A stretch of DNA of 64,000 nucleotides from Rotaria socialis (lineage: Eukaryota; Rotifera; Eurotatoria; Philodinida; Philodinidae): contig CAJNYU010002044.1 in assembly GCA_905331475.1 (NCBI GenBank), positions 169,056 to 233,055 on the forward strand. The letters are read 5' to 3'. How positions within the stretch are numbered: the first letter of the stretch is position 1; each line of letters begins with the position of its first letter. Made by a program: the position numbers and the translations under genes. Below are positions 37,461 through 61,727 of the stretch, one piece after another. The notes under the pieces are model-generated. The model made no database searches, was not told where the DNA came from, and worked only from the letters and a program-made list of their open reading frames with translations.

Positions 37461-38330
37461 ATGGGTCAATTGAGTTCAGAAACAACAACAACAGCAACAA
37501 CAATGACTTCACCATCTACCAATCACACAAACTTCTGTGCGCGTTTTAATACCATCATTTGTGAACATATTTTATCGGTTCAAAATCGATATCTTCACCG
37601 GGAAAACCTTAATGAAAATGAATTTGGAAAAGTTTTACATACGCTTATTCAAGAATTTTCTCCTGAAAGTCTGCAATCGTTTGAAACCATTGAACCGATT
37701 GTTAATGAGAATAGACATCAACAAGAAATAGACAATGACCGCCTCCTACAACACTTTCTTCAACGCAACGAGCAATTTGCAGAATCTATTCGAATGCAAC
37801 AACACTACAATGATCACATTCAGCAACATCGTTACGGTCTAGACGAACGATTGGCGGCATTTCTCCGTTTTCAAGAAAAGCAAGAACAAGAGAATACTCG
37901 CTTTTCTCAGATTCATGTCAATCACAATGATCGATTGATATCCATCGTGGATGTTCAACAACGAAACTATGCATCTATTCAACAACAATATGCAAATCAA
38001 AATGAACTATTAGCACACATAAGTCGTAAACAACAAGAACAAGAACGAAACAACCGAATTTCAGAGCAACTTCTACAACATGTTGAACAGTATACACAAC
38101 TTTTTGTCAATCAACAACAGCAAAGTGCTCGAGATACTGCAGCTTTGTATCAACTAATCAATCGATCATTGGAGAGAAATGAATCCTTAGAGAGTATAAT
38201 TAATCATCGTTTGACACCTCATGCTCAACAAGAACCTGCAGAAGGCCGTTTCAATTTTGATACGCTCAACAAACTGATTCAGACAATCATACTCTTGTGG
38301 ATACTAATTATACTTTTGAAAAATACATAA
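37461..38330 (+). CDS. Gln-rich coiled-coil protein with a C-terminal membrane anchor
   Basis: An intronless frame. The first ATG is at 37461 (MGQLSSETTTT), giving 289 residues. The frame is open upstream to a TAG at 37413-37415, the stop of the TIR gene, so the two are in register and separated by that one stop. After a Thr-rich head and a small globular-looking part (NFCARFNTIICEHILSVQ) comes about 160 residues of Gln/His/Asn-rich coiled coil with loosely repeated units (RFQEKQEQENTRF, QQRNYASIQQQY, RKQQEQERNNRIS, VNQQQQSARDTAA). The last 17 residues form one hydrophobic helix (IQTIILLWILIILLKNT), the pattern of a tail-anchored protein inserted into ER, mitochondrial or other membranes with the coil in the cytosol. 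There is no known family. The position suggests it works with the TIR protein, either as a partner or as a readthrough C-terminal extension. Confidence 0.65.
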   Translation: MGQLSSETTTTATTMTSPSTNHTNFCARFNTIICEHILSVQNRYLHRENLNENEFGKVLHTLIQEFSPESLQSFETIEPIVNENRHQQEIDNDRLLQHFLQRNEQFAESIRMQQHYNDHIQQHRYGLDERLAAFLRFQEKQEQENTRFSQIHVNHNDRLISIVDVQQRNYASIQQQYANQNELLAHISRKQQEQERNNRISEQLLQHVEQYTQLFVNQQQQSARDTAALYQLINRSLERNESLESIINHRLTPHAQQEPAEGRFNFDTLNKLIQTIILLWILIILLKNT

Positions 38331-40110
38331 ACATTAAACAATAGCTTGTGGCACAAGGCTTGTGCCACTATTGAGATGTTGTTGTGTGTGCCAATAAAAC
38401 GGAGATCTTCATCAATCCCTAGCCTACACCCTCATTCAAAGCAAGATTAGTTAATGTAGAATTCTCTATCAACATATTCTATTTGCTATCTTAATCAAAC
38501 GACTTTTTCCCTAATTTTATTGAGCTTTCTTTGAAAAAATTATTAACACTTTTTCAACTAAGTAATTCTTAGCACAGTGATAAAACTTTCTCTATGTATG
38601 GCATCATGTGATAGATAGATACCTTGTCAGGCTTCTTTTCAAGATCTGTGTAGCATAGTTGATCATAGTACTTTTATACTATTCATGATTGCATGTATGC
38701 ATCTTCTATATAAAAACTTTGAGATTAAGTATGGGGAAGCATCGACGAACGAGATTTATTAGTAAACTAGTATCGATCCAGGCATATTTTCGTGTTGATC
38801 TTCTATAAATATACTTCCTTTAATTTATTATGCTCTTTTAATAAAAATAGTCTGAGGTTCAAGAAACAGAAAAACCGTGTCAGAGCCTTCTCGACTAATT
38901 TTCATTGAAAACTTAATAAAGTTTGCGACTTGTGATTTTTTATCATACAATTGGTAGAATATTTCAATAATAATCTAGTTTTAGTTTAGGCGATTATTAC
39001 TGCTACTTGTTGAAATGTGAGACGCAAACTATTTATAACAATATTCACAATAACATACACTGATAATAGCTTTTAAATTAATTAGTTCAAATTTAGTTGT
39101 TTTTTTTTGTTCCAGTTCATATTTGCTTTCATCAGCAGTAGAGTTATTTAAGTAATTCTAATTTAATGAATCGATTGATATGATTGTCACAAAGTTGAAA
39201 GGTCTAGCACTGCTAGATTAGAAAAACATTTCTTCTTTCTACCATAGAATAATTCTTTGGATAGCTTCTGCTCCGTTGTTCTTATTTTCTTGATTATTGA
39301 TGACAAGTATTTTTTGTGTCCTTACTGGCTACGAAATGAAATTGTGTTATATTCAGTGTGAGAGATAAAAATTTAGTGTCTCTTCAGAAAACGAAATCTA
39401 GATGAAACACTGGATGCAACAAATAAAATGATATAAAGAACAAAGTAAGTGTACGTATAGTTAATAGTCTATTCGTTGCCCATCATGTCATTCCTACTTC
39501 TTCGTGAGTCGATCCGTTAGTCTACCAGACGAAGAAGAAACAGATAAAATGTACGTGCAGACACATAATCACATTACTTCTGGATTCGGAACACAGCATC
39601 GTCACCCCGTATGATAACATCGAATATTCAAGAAACCTTTCATATGAGAATAATTTGAACACAAGAGAAAATAGAGAGAATAAGCGATCATCGAATTTTT
39701 TTTCTTATAGAAGAAGTTTTTCTTCTTTGAAATATGTTTATGCTGTACTTTTTTTTAAGAGATAAAATTGAGTGCTTTTTTTTGTATGTTAACGTTTAAA
39801 GAAGTTTTCAATTATTACGAAAATAATAATCTATTGAGTGACTCTCAATTGATAGGACGTCAACTATTTCATTACTATAGCTATAGTATAATAAATAAAG
39901 TAGTATGCAATTTTTTACAAAGTTGAATAATATAAAAGTGATAATTGATTATACATATTATTTTCAATTCAACAAATTTGTCTTTACACAAACATCACCT
40001 AAATTTATTAATGATAGAGAACATCAGATTTATTTTAGGCTTCTCATTTACACTTTACATTTATATATGGCATATATATGTATGTGATCATTTTGACGCG
40101 CGTCTATTAT
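38331..40110. other. Intergenic region, no gene supported
   Basis: 1.8 kb of AT-rich DNA. The left end is the 3' UTR of the coiled-coil gene with a palindrome (38348-38368) and AATAAA at about 38393. The rest shows no frame or motif I can support. Confidence 0.35.
38348..38368 (+). other. Perfect 10+1+10 palindrome in a 3' UTR
   Basis: GTGGCACAAG, one G, then CTTGTGCCAC lies 17 bases after the coiled-coil stop codon. As RNA it would give a GC-rich hairpin of about 7-8 pairs just ahead of the AATAAA. It is conspicuous in this AT-rich DNA. Confidence 0.6.
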
Positions 40111-42900
40111 AATTGCCTATAGGGGCTTCAGTTATTTGTGTTTTGATTGGTTATTGATTTAAACCTATCCGTAAAAAATTAACTTCTGCATGAATTTTTT
40201 TCTATCGTTGTTGTGTTTCTGCCTCGATATTATATTATAGAATATATTATTTTTTTTCGTTTGTTTATTATCAAAATAACGCATTTAATAATTAGACATA
40301 TTTTATTTCTCTTTATTGTCGATTAACTGAATCTAGTTGATATTCACATATTTTCTTCAGTAGAAATCTTTTTTTTTTCACTTCCAAATTAATCAATAGG
40401 ATACAACAGGCGGCTTACATCATTTGACCATATGGTAAATGTTACTCATTCGTAGCGTATTTCAATAATGGCGTTTCTTTAGCTGTTCTGTTGATTAACC
40501 TTCTATCTGTCCATTTATTTTATTTATATTCATGTATATATATTTCTTTTAGTGATTGTGTTCCGCACTAATTTTTCCGACAGCGATTATTGAAATGAAC
40601 TAGCTGTGTCATAAATTTATAAATGAATGCGTAATATTCTTAATTCCTAGTAATAGAAAAGACAGCTATTTATCTGTATCTCGATTTAAACGATTGCATC
40701 CGCTTCTAGCTATTCATTCAATCTACTACTGGTCTTTCTCTCTTTCTGTTCTTTCATTTGCTTTTCGTTCTTTTCTCGTTCAATTTAATGTGCACGTTCG
40801 CCCTTCATCTAAGTTCTCTTCCCACTTGATTATTGCATTAGTTAACATTTTGGGGATGAGATTGTGAGTGTGAAAGAAATATAGTACATACATGCATTTA
40901 TATATAATATATATATATATATATATACAACTTAAAAGAAAGAGAGAAAAAATGTCCTTATGTAATCCGCTCTTACTGACAAATTGTCTAATGTTCGTTT
41001 ATGCTTGTTCAATGTATATCTCATCTTTTCTTCTGCTTCAGCGCACGCCTGAACTTGAACACTCATTATTCTTCGCTCTTACTATAAAAAATACACATAT
41101 TTCATTTTCAAAGGTTTCACATCTACTGTATATGACTCGTAATAAGTATAGAATGTTTTCTATGGAAGAAATACGTCTTATGCGATGAGAAGCCAGCCAG
41201 CATGTGCTGATTTCTTAATGATATGTGTGAATATACAAAACACATAAGGAAATAAATAGAGACGATTCATTTGTATAAATGTCAGAGACAGAAGATGTCT
41301 TCTTTTTGATTTTCCTTTTCTAGAGGATTTGCTATTTGACGCCATCGCCAAAGACGACGCACACGACGAACAAATGCCAAAATCGTTGCTATCTCTTATT
41401 TTCAATAGTAAGTTGAGATTATTATTTTCTTATTTGAAAACATAAGTGGACCCTAATGTTAGAGTGTCTTCATTTTGTATCGATCGTTCGCTACTTGCAT
41501 AAAACTATCATGCGAAAAATAAAAGATCAATAGCAAACATGTTGAAAAACTTTGATTCTTTCTTTTAAATAAGTAAGCAGAATATATTTTTTTTTGTATA
41601 CAAAATCTGGTCTTAAGTTTAGTAATTATCGAATATAAATTTAGAAAGAATATGCAAGTGACTCATTAGTTATTTGCAATGAGAATTTATTTTCATTTTC
41701 ATAGTCAAAAGTAATTCTAATTTGGTTTTTGCATTAATACATATTTCATGTTTAATTAAAAAAAGAAACAAATGTGATCAAATTTTACAAAAAAAATATT
41801 CAGCAGATAAACTCAATATTTTGTCATATTTTAGTTTGTTTCGTGCTGATGTTCATTGCTCGAACAGTTATAACCTATGATAACACCATAATTCAACTAT
41901 CAGTTTATCCTAATCATGGCTTTTCACCAGAAAAAATTGAAGTTCGTTGTCAAATCACTGAACCATCAAACTATAATAATATATATCTATCAGTGCAAAC
42001 AGATAATGTTAAACCATCAGGTATAATTCTTATGGTTGATAATACTATCAATCGATGCCGAACAAATAAAAAACAATATATTAATGTCAATATTTGTAAT
42101 TCATCATTGATACTTGTTCACATAAATCATATAATTCTTAATGATACTCTTGAAAGAATTGATTATGTATGTAGCCAAGGAGAAGTTGATGCAATAAGTT
42201 CATATAGATTGTTAAGTAAGAAACACAAGAGTATTAATTCAAAAATGATCTTCTATTTCTTGTCTGTTTGTTTTATTTAGAAGAACAAGTAGCACGTTAC
42301 TCGGATTTTAGTAACAATAAGAACATCAACAATTCATCATCAACGTTGAAACACACATTTTTTCTACTGCTTTTTAGCCTTCTGACTGTACGAGTATTGA
42401 CAATAGATGGACTTCGATGATTGTTACAAAAATAACATATTTATTGGCACATCATATTTGTTCTCGCGTGTGTATATGTGCGTGCCAGTCTGTGATAAGA
42501 AGGATTTTATTCTTATTTTGAACATTTCAAATTTTAAGTTTAAACATAGAACTATTTTTTTTGCTTGTGTTTATATCTGATTTCTTCCTTGTGTATTTAT
42601 CATTATCTAGAAGGATTTTTTATTGTTATTTTATTTCGAACTTTTCTTTGTAAAATCAAAATACTTTTGTTGAATATGTCTACACTTAGACACTAGTTGA
42701 GAATGAATCACTCAGCATGTCGCTTACTTGCCTATTTTTGCCGGTTCATTTTTTTCTTTTTTCTTCCTGTAAGTGACCAATTCATTAACATTCATTTACT
42801 CTTTCTCATTTGTTTGATTTTTTCAGAATATAGATTATCTCTGAACCATAAGCAGAGCAAAAATATTTCGTTATTTTTCACAGTAACTTGTTAATGATGA
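40111..42900 (+). repeat. Segmental duplication, copy A
   Basis: This stretch is collinear with 44590-47550 although clearly diverged. Matched landmarks include the block around TTTAAACCTATCC at 40160 and 44640, the GCCCTTCAT block at 40800 and 45240, the ATGATTCATTT..AAATGTCTTCTT-type block at 41265-41310 and 45690-45725, the Ig-like gene (41849-42420 against 46570-47130), and a block TATCTCT.AACC with AAAAATATTT at 42835 and 47505. Copy A carries the intact gene. Edges are approximate. Confidence 0.75.
41849..42420 (+). CDS. Small Ig-like, probably GPI-anchored surface protein
   Basis: Exons 41849-42215 and 42281-42420, joined in phase by a GTAAGA...TTTAG intron, give 168 residues from the first ATG. 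The frame is open upstream to 41774 without an ATG, and a possible acceptor (ATATTTTAG) ends at 41834, so an upstream exon completing the signal peptide is likely; the hydrophobic run (CHILVCFVLMFIARTVIT) spans the chosen start. The mature part has an immunoglobulin-like pattern: a B-strand cysteine (EKIEVRCQI) and an F-strand IDYVCSQGE, with two more cysteines between (NRCRTN, NICNSS). After a Ser/Asn-rich stretch the C-terminus is hydrophobic (KHTFFLLLFSLLTVRVL), as in GPI-anchor signals. I see no close family. It probably acts at the cell surface; the ligand is unknown. A decayed paralogue lies 4.7 kb downstream. Confidence 0.65.
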
Positions 42901-43262
42901 ATACATTTCGGGAAACAACGATGATCAATGTATTGTTTATAGGTTAAAGTATACTTTACAACAATAAAAAAAATTACTCTAGAAGAATTGACTTTAAATG
43001 ATCCTTCTAACTGTATATTCAAATTAAATAGAATCCTAGTAAGTGAAGTGAATAAAGTCGATGCATATATATGATTGTATCATAATTCTTTTAGTCATGC
43101 TCTACTGTTTTTATAAAAAAATGTTGCTGTCACATTCTTGCAAGACATATCGAGATCTTACACCACGTTGTTACGTTCACACATTATTAATAGATTATGA
43201 ACGATTGTCTCTATTTTTCTTTCATAGTTGACTTGAGCAATTATTGTACTGTTCTTCTCTAG

Positions 43263-43569
43263 ATTCTACAGATAAATGTAATGTCAAAGAAAGCGTAAAA
43301 CAGAATGAAGATAATTGTAGATAACCTAAATTTACGGATGAATTGCTTCCTGATGCTGTATCTGTGTACGGTTGTCCTTTTTCACAAGCTATACGTTAGG
43401 GTTATTTGAAGATTTTTCCTTAATACTCACAAATAAGAAACAATACGATGTATATGAATGCATTGTTAAAAAAGATTTTCAGCAGAGATTCTGTGTAGAT
43501 ATTTGTAATTTTTTAATAACGAGTAGTACCGAAAGAAACGCAAGTCATATTTCTCCAAGAATTTTTTAA
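43263..43569 (+). pseudogene. Fragment of a cysteine-containing gene, frame-broken
   Basis: Short stretches read as coding in different frames: DSTDKCNVKESVKQNEDNC (43263 on), KFTDELLPDAVSVYGCPFSQ (43329 on), and, after a frame change, LFEDFSLILTNKKQYDVYEC (43395 on) continuing to FCVDICNF. An upstream piece at about 42955-43040 (ITLEELTLNDPSNCIF, followed by GTAAGTG) may belong to it. Stops and frame changes break it. It could be a relic of a secreted protein related to the neighbouring Ig-like gene, but I cannot show homology. Confidence 0.3.
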
Positions 43570-43644
43570 TTATTCTTCTCTGATCCTAATTTGTCAATTT
43601 GCAAACATGAATATAATTTTTTAATATTCCTTCTGATTTCAACA

Positions 43645-43672
43645 ACACACACACACACACACACACACACAC
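43645..43672. repeat. (AC)14 microsatellite
   Basis: Fourteen uninterrupted AC units, immediately left of the G-rich inverted-repeat element. Confidence 0.95.
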
Positions 43673-43685
43673 CGTCAAGGGATGC

Positions 43686-44095
43686 CTAGTTCGAATTCGA
43701 ATATAAATGGACACTCAACTGCATGGTATCAATTCGAAAATAAGTGATAGAAATAGATTTAGTTTAAGATGAAGTGGGTGTGGACTCAGGGAGCTGAGGG
43801 GTAACTGTGGGTGGCGGTGAGTGTACCCGGGGGACTTCAAATGTGGGCGATGAGTATCATGGAGGAGTGCTCAAGCGTGGGTGCGGGCGAGGGGTGCAGG
43901 TGGGCTATCTTGAGGGTGTGGGTACCAGGGGTGGTGCCTGGATTGTTTACGTTGGGGTGTGGGTCTGGTTGTAGGGGTATATATGTGTTTATATGTCTTA
44001 CATATCAGAAAGTTAAACTAAAATTAAATATATTCCTAGATTTATCTAGTACTTTTTCTTTTTCTTTTCTCCATTTATATTCGAACTCGAATTAG
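43686..44095. mobile_element. 410-bp inverted-repeat element with a G-rich core
   Basis: The left end CTAGTTCGAATTCGAATATA (then AATGGA) and the right end, reversed, CTAATTCGAGTTCGAATATA (then AATGGA) match at all but two of about 26 bases. Inside, about 43765-43980 is strongly G-rich on the plus strand and contains TGTGGG four times, against AT-rich surroundings. The only long frame is a low-complexity Gly/Val-type reading with no protein character. It looks like a non-autonomous terminal-inverted-repeat element that has captured or amplified a G-rich tract. No clear target-site duplication is seen. Confidence 0.6.
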
Positions 44096-44589
44096 ACAGC
44101 TAGTCATAGTTTGCATCAAATAAGAAGCATTTACAATACTACTCTATCATTTCGCTCTTTGATATTTTCATCTAGTAGATTTTTTTTTCAAGTCATATTA
44201 ATCGTTGATAAACCTTAACTTTGAATGACCCTACAAATTCTACATAGGGCTTGCAGAAATGAAATTGATAATAGCGCTCAGCTGCTATTACAATATAGTT
44301 TTCTTTAAGACCCAAAAAAAGACGATGAAATCATCAGTTTGAAAAAACGCAATTTATTATCGTTAGATATTGACAAGACCAATATTATATGAATTCAGAT
44401 GACATTGAATGTCTCTTATAATGGCTTGATACTCGCTGGTTTCCTTGGACTTTTCTTAATTTTATCAACAAATCTCAAAATTCAAAATACAATAGTGTAT
44501 TCACAAATATCGAAATGAAATTTTACAGTATGATTACAGTAAATACAACATAACCTGTAATGATTGCTTTTACACTATACTATATGACG
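44096..44589. other. Spacer between the G-rich element and duplication copy B
   Basis: About 490 bases of AT-rich sequence with no frame or repeat that I can identify. Confidence 0.35.
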
Positions 44590-46569
44590 GTTTGATTGCA
44601 TATAGGGGGCATTGCTTGTCTTTTTTATTGGTTATCTATTTAAACCTATCCATAAATAGTAAGAAGTCAATTTTTTCCATCGTTGTGTTTATGCATTTAT
44701 TAGATATTTTGTTTTATTATTTTTGATTGTTTATCAGTTGAATAGGATAGATAATAAATAATCAAGGAGTATTAGTGCTTTATTTCATTATCAATTTGCT
44801 GTATTTATTCGATATTTATATATTTTATTTTTCCTAAATCAATACTTTATTATAACGGATGGCTGACATTATTTAATCACCTGGCACTGGCACATGTATT
44901 TCATTCGTATGGTAATATTATACTTGTGTTACTTTAGCTATTTTATTGGCTAACCGGTTATCTATCCATTAATGTTATTTGAATATTTTCCTCGAATGTG
45001 ATGAGTACTTATCGTTTTCCGAAAGCAACTATTGAAATGAGCCAACTTCGTCGTAAGTTTATAAATTAATAAACAATTTTCCGAATTCATATTAATTTAA
45101 GAACTATATGCTTATTTTCATTTTAATTTTAATTTTAAAGGTTCCATACGTGTTTTTGAAACGTAAAATCTACTACTGGCCTCTCTGCTCTTTCATTTTC
45201 TGGTCGTTAATTCCTGATTCTACTCAATATGTACATTTGCCCTTCATAAAAATTACCTAATGTCTATGTTACAAATGAAAAAAATAGCAGTTTTCCAGAG
45301 GAAATTGTAAGATTTGATCTTTTCCTGAGTTTCCCTAGTTCGGACAGCAAATTCACATGAGTCAAACAGAAGAAATATCCTTGTGTGATTCATTTTTACT
45401 GAAATATTGACTAATCTCTACTGATTCTGTTTCAAAGATCTCTCAGTTTTATTTTCTATCGTAGAATACGTCTCCACCTGAACACTTATCATCCTTAGCT
45501 TTCGATACAAAAATATATTCTTTTAGTAGTTTGAAAGTTATTATTGCACTGAATTCATATTTTTAATATGAATGACATGTTTTTTACCCAGAGAATTAGT
45601 CGTATACAGTGAAAAATCAGTGGAGATATACTGATTTTCTCAATGATACTTACCTATGAATGTACTACAAAGATAGAAATAGGAATGATTCATTTACATA
45701 CCTTTCAAAAACAGAAAATGTCTTCTTGTTTCTAAATGATTAATTATTGGAAAATTTCATGCCATCACCACAGATAACTACGAACTATCACTATCGTCGT
45801 TCGTATTTATTTTGAATAATAAATTGAAATTATTACTTTCTGATTTAGAAAAAACGTGAGTAGATATTAAAATACAAATTTTACAAAGATTTTGGAAATT
45901 ATAGAGCGCTCATTTGAAATATAATCCTACATTCAGAGGAAGATACTTTCTTGTTATACCATGAAAGGCGATGTCGTAATAACTGCTTCTTATAGTTTAT
46001 GAGCGTCATTCTTGATATATATATATATATACTTATATATGTTAAGGCTTAGTAAGCGGATAGTGAAGAAATATGTAGTAAAATAGATAGAATAAAACAA
46101 TCTTTATAAGATTATCAAAAAGCAGTTGTATCATGTTTCATATATTAATTCTGCAGAGCTTTTGCTAATATCTTCTGTGATCTTAAAACATGAATCGATA
46201 CCAATATAAGACTTTTTCTCATATCACATAGGTTCGTGAACAAGTGTATCAACTTATGAGTAAAAAAATCCTATAGTCAACATAGTCAAATGACATAGTA
46301 CTCTTATGTAAAACAATTGCACACGATACATACTTCTATTTTAAATCTTAAATTTCGTAGTGATCTGATATAAACGACAATATTGAAAGATGAATTGTTG
46401 ATCATTCAAAAATAATAATTTTTCTCGCTCGCATAGTCAAAAATAATTTTGATTTGATATGAATATCAATTGAATGTGTTATTAAAAAATAAATGAGTAT
46501 AATCATATGGAGGAAAACCTATCAAGTGGATAAATCAATCGTTTTTTCCTTGTCTATTCTAGTGTGGTT

Positions 46570-47130
46570 CCTTTTGGATTTTACTGATCGAATAGTTTAA
46601 ACCTATGAAAAAAACTATAATTCAATTTTTGGTTCATCGAAATATATCCATATACTTAATTAAATAATTGAAATACGGAAATAAACTCATATGAGTAATA
46701 ATTCAAGCAGCTCATACTAAATCATCAGGTATTGTCTTATGTTTAATGGTACTACGATCAATCAATGCCAACTAAATGAATAAAAATATATTAACATTTA
46801 TATTTGTAATTCATCATTGATACTCATTCGTATAAACGATACAATGTTTAATGATAATCGATCAAGAATCGCTTATGTACATTGTCATGGTGAAGTCAGT
46901 GCATTTAGTTCATATCGAATACTAAGTCAGAATTAAAAGAATATTTTAGAAAAAATTAAGATGTATTTATTTTGTTTTCTTATTCTATTTATAAGAATAA
47001 ACGACATTCTACTCTGATTCGAACATCAACAATAACAACAAATCTTCATCGGCACTGTTACACGTTTGAAGTAAAATTCTTTGGTCTCTCAATTGCAAGA
47101 GTAACGAAAATAGACGAATTTGTATGGTTC
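46570..47130 (+). pseudogene. Decayed copy of the Ig-like GPI-type gene
   Basis: The match to 41849-42420 is easiest to see in AATTCATCATTGATACT at 46808 (against 42100 in copy A), in GTGAAGTCAGTGCATTTAGT (against GAGAAGTTGATGCAATAAGT), and in the second exon (GAACATCAACAAT, then ATAGACGAATTTGTATGG). Stops interrupt it repeatedly, for example right after ATCGAATAGTT, where the intact copy reads into its mature domain. Both exons and the intron are represented, so it arose by DNA duplication and not by retrocopying. Confidence 0.75.
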
Positions 47131-47540
47131 ATGCAGTATTAAAGTAGTTGTCACGATGAGTCAACGTGTGTGCATGTGTTATGATCTGTTACACAAAACA
47201 TTTTGTTTTTAAGATTAAAAATTTAACTTTTCTACATGAAATAATGTTGCTATTATAGTTTCTCAATTCTTTTCTTTTTTGTTTATTTATCTTCATACAG
47301 TAAAGACATTTTTTCTTTCATAATTTCCGTCGCAAAGTTACGAATAACCTTGTGAACCATGTATGCATTTAGACCATCATATGAAATGAATCGTGAAGTG
47401 TATCATTTTGTTATCCTTTTTCTATATTTTCTTTCGTGTGATTGAATGAGTCAGCAGTACTTCTCATCTTCGTTTTCTTTCTTTTGTTTTTTTGAAAGAT
47501 AGTTTATCTCTAACCGATAAGGACTGAAAAAAATATTTTG

Positions 47541-47550
47541 CTCTTTCTAG
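47541..47550 (+). promoter_or_regulatory. 3' splice acceptor abutting the SRP19 ATG
   Basis: CTCTTTCTAG lies directly against the ATG at 47551, as at CENP-X and CFP1. It is either the end of a 5' UTR intron or a spliced-leader acceptor. Confidence 0.45.
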
Positions 47551-48015
47551 ATGGCAACCAGTTATACTTCAGTATCGCAACGTGAGCGTAATGCTCAAGC
47601 TTTTTTTCCGAATTCGGCTACGCACGCCGATGAATGTCGTTTCGTGTGTATCTATCCAGCTTATATAAATGCAAAAAAAACACGAGCACAAGGTCGTCGA
47701 GTTGGCAAAGCAAAAGCTATCGACAATCCATCGGTTAATGAAATACGGGATATTCTAGAGAATGCTGGTTTAAAAGTCGTTGCAGAAGCGAATCGTTTAT
47801 ATTGTCGTGAAGAATCACGTGAACCGCAATATCGCGGCCGTGTTCGCGTTCAATTAAAAAATGCTGATGGCATATTATTGAAAGAACAATTTAAAACAAA
47901 AGATGATTTATTATTTTATCTTGTTGACATGATACCAAAATTAAAAACACGCAGTGGCAATCAACAGCAGCAGCAACAAAATCAGCAAGGCGGCGGCAAG
48001 GGCAAGAAGCGTTAG
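47551..48015 (+). CDS. SRP19: Signal recognition particle 19 kDa subunit
   Basis: A single exon of 154 residues, close to the usual size of about 145. SRP19 binds helices 6 and 8 of SRP RNA and allows SRP54 to assemble, for co-translational targeting to the ER; assembly takes place partly in the nucleolus. Family hallmarks are clear: RFVCIYPAYINAKKT, then QGRRVGKAKAIDNPS, then the RNA-contacting YCREESREPQYRGRVRVQLK, then MIPKLKTRSGN. The tail is Gln-rich and ends in GKGKKR, as the basic lysine tail does in other species. The ATG directly follows a TTTCTAG acceptor. AATAAA lies at about 48136. The NBEAL-type gene starts 236 bp downstream on the same strand. Confidence 0.95.
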   Translation: MATSYTSVSQRERNAQAFFPNSATHADECRFVCIYPAYINAKKTRAQGRRVGKAKAIDNPSVNEIRDILENAGLKVVAEANRLYCREESREPQYRGRVRVQLKNADGILLKEQFKTKDDLLFYLVDMIPKLKTRSGNQQQQQQNQQGGGKGKKR

Positions 48016-48251
48016 ATATTTCCATAATGGACTTTTTCTTTAATTAATCGCTTTTATTGTTATTTTATTGTCTTGAGAAAAAAAGAAAAAAAAACATACG
48101 CGTATCAGCTCCATTCTTTATATGAATAAGGCAAATAAATTCGTGAATTAGTTTTTAGATCTGTGATATATTGGTGTTTGATTCCCGTACCTTCAGTGTT
48201 TTTTTGCGCTTGAGCGCAAAAAAGAAAAACAAATAAAAATAATCAACAACG

Positions 48252-61727
<13,476 letters not shown>

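Larger units (their letters stand above)
42421..43685. other. 3' flank of the Ig-like gene with a duplicated SRP19-upstream block
   Basis: The part near 42820-42880 resembles the sequence just upstream of SRP19 (about 47495-47550), including an acceptor-like TTTTTCACAG, but no SRP19 coding sequence follows. Coding-like fragments begin near 42950 and at 43263. The right end is an (AC)n tract. Confidence 0.4.
44590..47550 (+). repeat. Segmental duplication, copy B
   Basis: Collinear with 40111-42900. Copy B carries the decayed Ig-like gene and runs into the upstream region of SRP19. The many indels and substitutions point to an old event. Edges are approximate. Confidence 0.75.

Noticed and set aside
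41774..41848. Start of the Ig-like gene at 41774
   Set aside because: The codon there is GTG and the nearby ATG at 41772 reads into a stop; an upstream exon or the ATG at 41849 is more likely.
43811..44095. 94-codon plus-strand frame in the G-rich element
   Set aside because: Its composition simply reflects the G-rich core; there is no domain, no intron logic, and it ends within the inverted repeat.
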